DNA of 11,501 nucleotides from an uncultured Clostridia bacterium (lineage in GTDB: Bacteria; Bacillota; Clostridia; Christensenellales; UBA3700), in assembly GCA_947176115.1 (NCBI GenBank), contig CAMWPK010000027.1, positions 1-11,501 on the forward strand, written 5' to 3'. Below, one piece after another: positions 11,158 through 11,501 of this stretch. Below the pieces are notes generated by a model. It ran no database searches. It had not been told where the DNA came from and was given only the letters and a program-made list of their open reading frames with translations. Within the stretch, counting starts at the first letter, position 1. The number at the start of each line of letters is the position of its first letter. Made by a program: the position numbers and the translations under genes.

Positions 11158-11501
11158 TACGCATTACCTCCTTCCTTGTTTTCCTTTACGTTCTTTCCGA
11201 GTACTTCACCCTTGTATACCCATACCTTAACGCCGATAATACCAAACGTGGTGTGAGCTTCAGCCGTGCCGTAGTCGATATCCGCTCTCAAAGTTTGAAG
11301 AGGTATCGAACCTTCGTGATAGCTCTCGGAATTTGCGATTTCCGCTCCGTTAAGACGACCGGATACCATAGTTTTGATACCCTTAACACCGCCCTTCATA
11401 GCCTTGGAGATACATCCCTTCATAGCTCTTCTGAAAGCGATACGCTTTTCAAGTTGAGCGGCGATGTTCTCTGCGATAAGTTGAGCGTCCGTGTCAGGTC
11501 T
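11157..11501 (-). CDS. rpsC: Small-subunit ribosomal protein S3 (C-terminal fragment)
   Basis: Only the last 114 codons lie in the window; the frame is open through the right edge. S3 sits at the 30S mRNA entry channel and shares the helicase activity with S4 and S5. The visible part is the C-terminal domain, with RPDTDAQLIAENIAAQLEKR at the edge, then IAFRRAMKG, GVKGIKTMVSGRLNGAEIANSE, YHEGSIPLQTLRADIDYG and AEAHTTFGIIGVKVWVYKGE, all conserved in the family. The N-terminal KH domain is outside the window. The last codons (KEGGNA) contain the GGAGG (11171-11167) that serves rplP. An internal methionine at 11423 is not the start; it lies in the middle of a conserved helix. Confidence 0.97.
   Translation of the reverse strand, partial: RPDTDAQLIAENIAAQLEKRIAFRRAMKGCISKAMKGGVKGIKTMVSGRLNGAEIANSESYHEGSIPLQTLRADIDYGTAEAHTTFGIIGVKVWVYKGEVLGKNVKENKEGGNA

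Noticed and set aside
1..11501. Mobile elements, CRISPR arrays, prophage or defence genes
   Set aside because: No transposase, direct-repeat array, inverted terminal repeats or foreign-looking gene was found; the whole window is core ribosomal operon.

Overview
The window is a single co-directional block of ribosomal and translation/secretion genes, all read from the minus strand. It is the distal part of the S10 operon, the whole spc operon and most of the alpha operon. In transcription order (right to left) it runs rpsC(partial)-rplP-rpmC-rpsQ-rplN-rplX-rplE-rpsN-rpsH-rplF-rplR-rpsE-rpmD-rplO-secY-adk-map-KOW protein-infA-rpmJ // rpsM-rpsK-rpsD-rpoA-rplQ(partial). No protein-coding gene on the plus strand is supported. 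The organism is most likely an anaerobic Bacillota of class Clostridia. The reasons are the small KOW-domain gene between map and infA, rpsD lying inside the alpha cluster, zinc-binding forms of S14, S4, L36, L24 and adenylate kinase, and strong GGAGG ribosome binding sites before almost every gene. Genus and species cannot be read from this window.

From 11501 down to 2790 the genes are packed with gaps of about 9-24 bases, or overlap by 1-14 bases (rpsC/rplP, rplP/rpmC, rplO/secY, adk/map). This suggests one long, translationally coupled transcript. The 59-residue L30 (rpmD) and the 38-residue L36 (rpmJ) are intact.

The one real break is the 273-base gap between rpmJ and rpsM (2517-2789), where many bacteria have only a short spacer. 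In transcription order it holds a terminator-like hairpin, two tandem sigma-A-type promoters (the downstream one TTGCAA-17-TATAAT with an extended -10 TG), and a leader of roughly 130 bases. The leader has two stacked helices and an AU-rich segment next to the rpsM ribosome binding site. This makes rpsM-rpsK-rpsD-rpoA-rplQ a separate transcription unit with a candidate autoregulatory leader. It is the most interesting part of the window.

The genes work as one growth-linked set: subunit proteins of both ribosomal halves, the SecY channel, adenylate kinase, methionine aminopeptidase, initiation factor IF-1 and the RNA polymerase alpha subunit. Several proteins depart locally from their family consensus: a CxC in the adenylate kinase LID, a one-residue insertion in the L36 zinc knuckle, a histone-like tail on L24, and replaced signature residues in L6 and S11.
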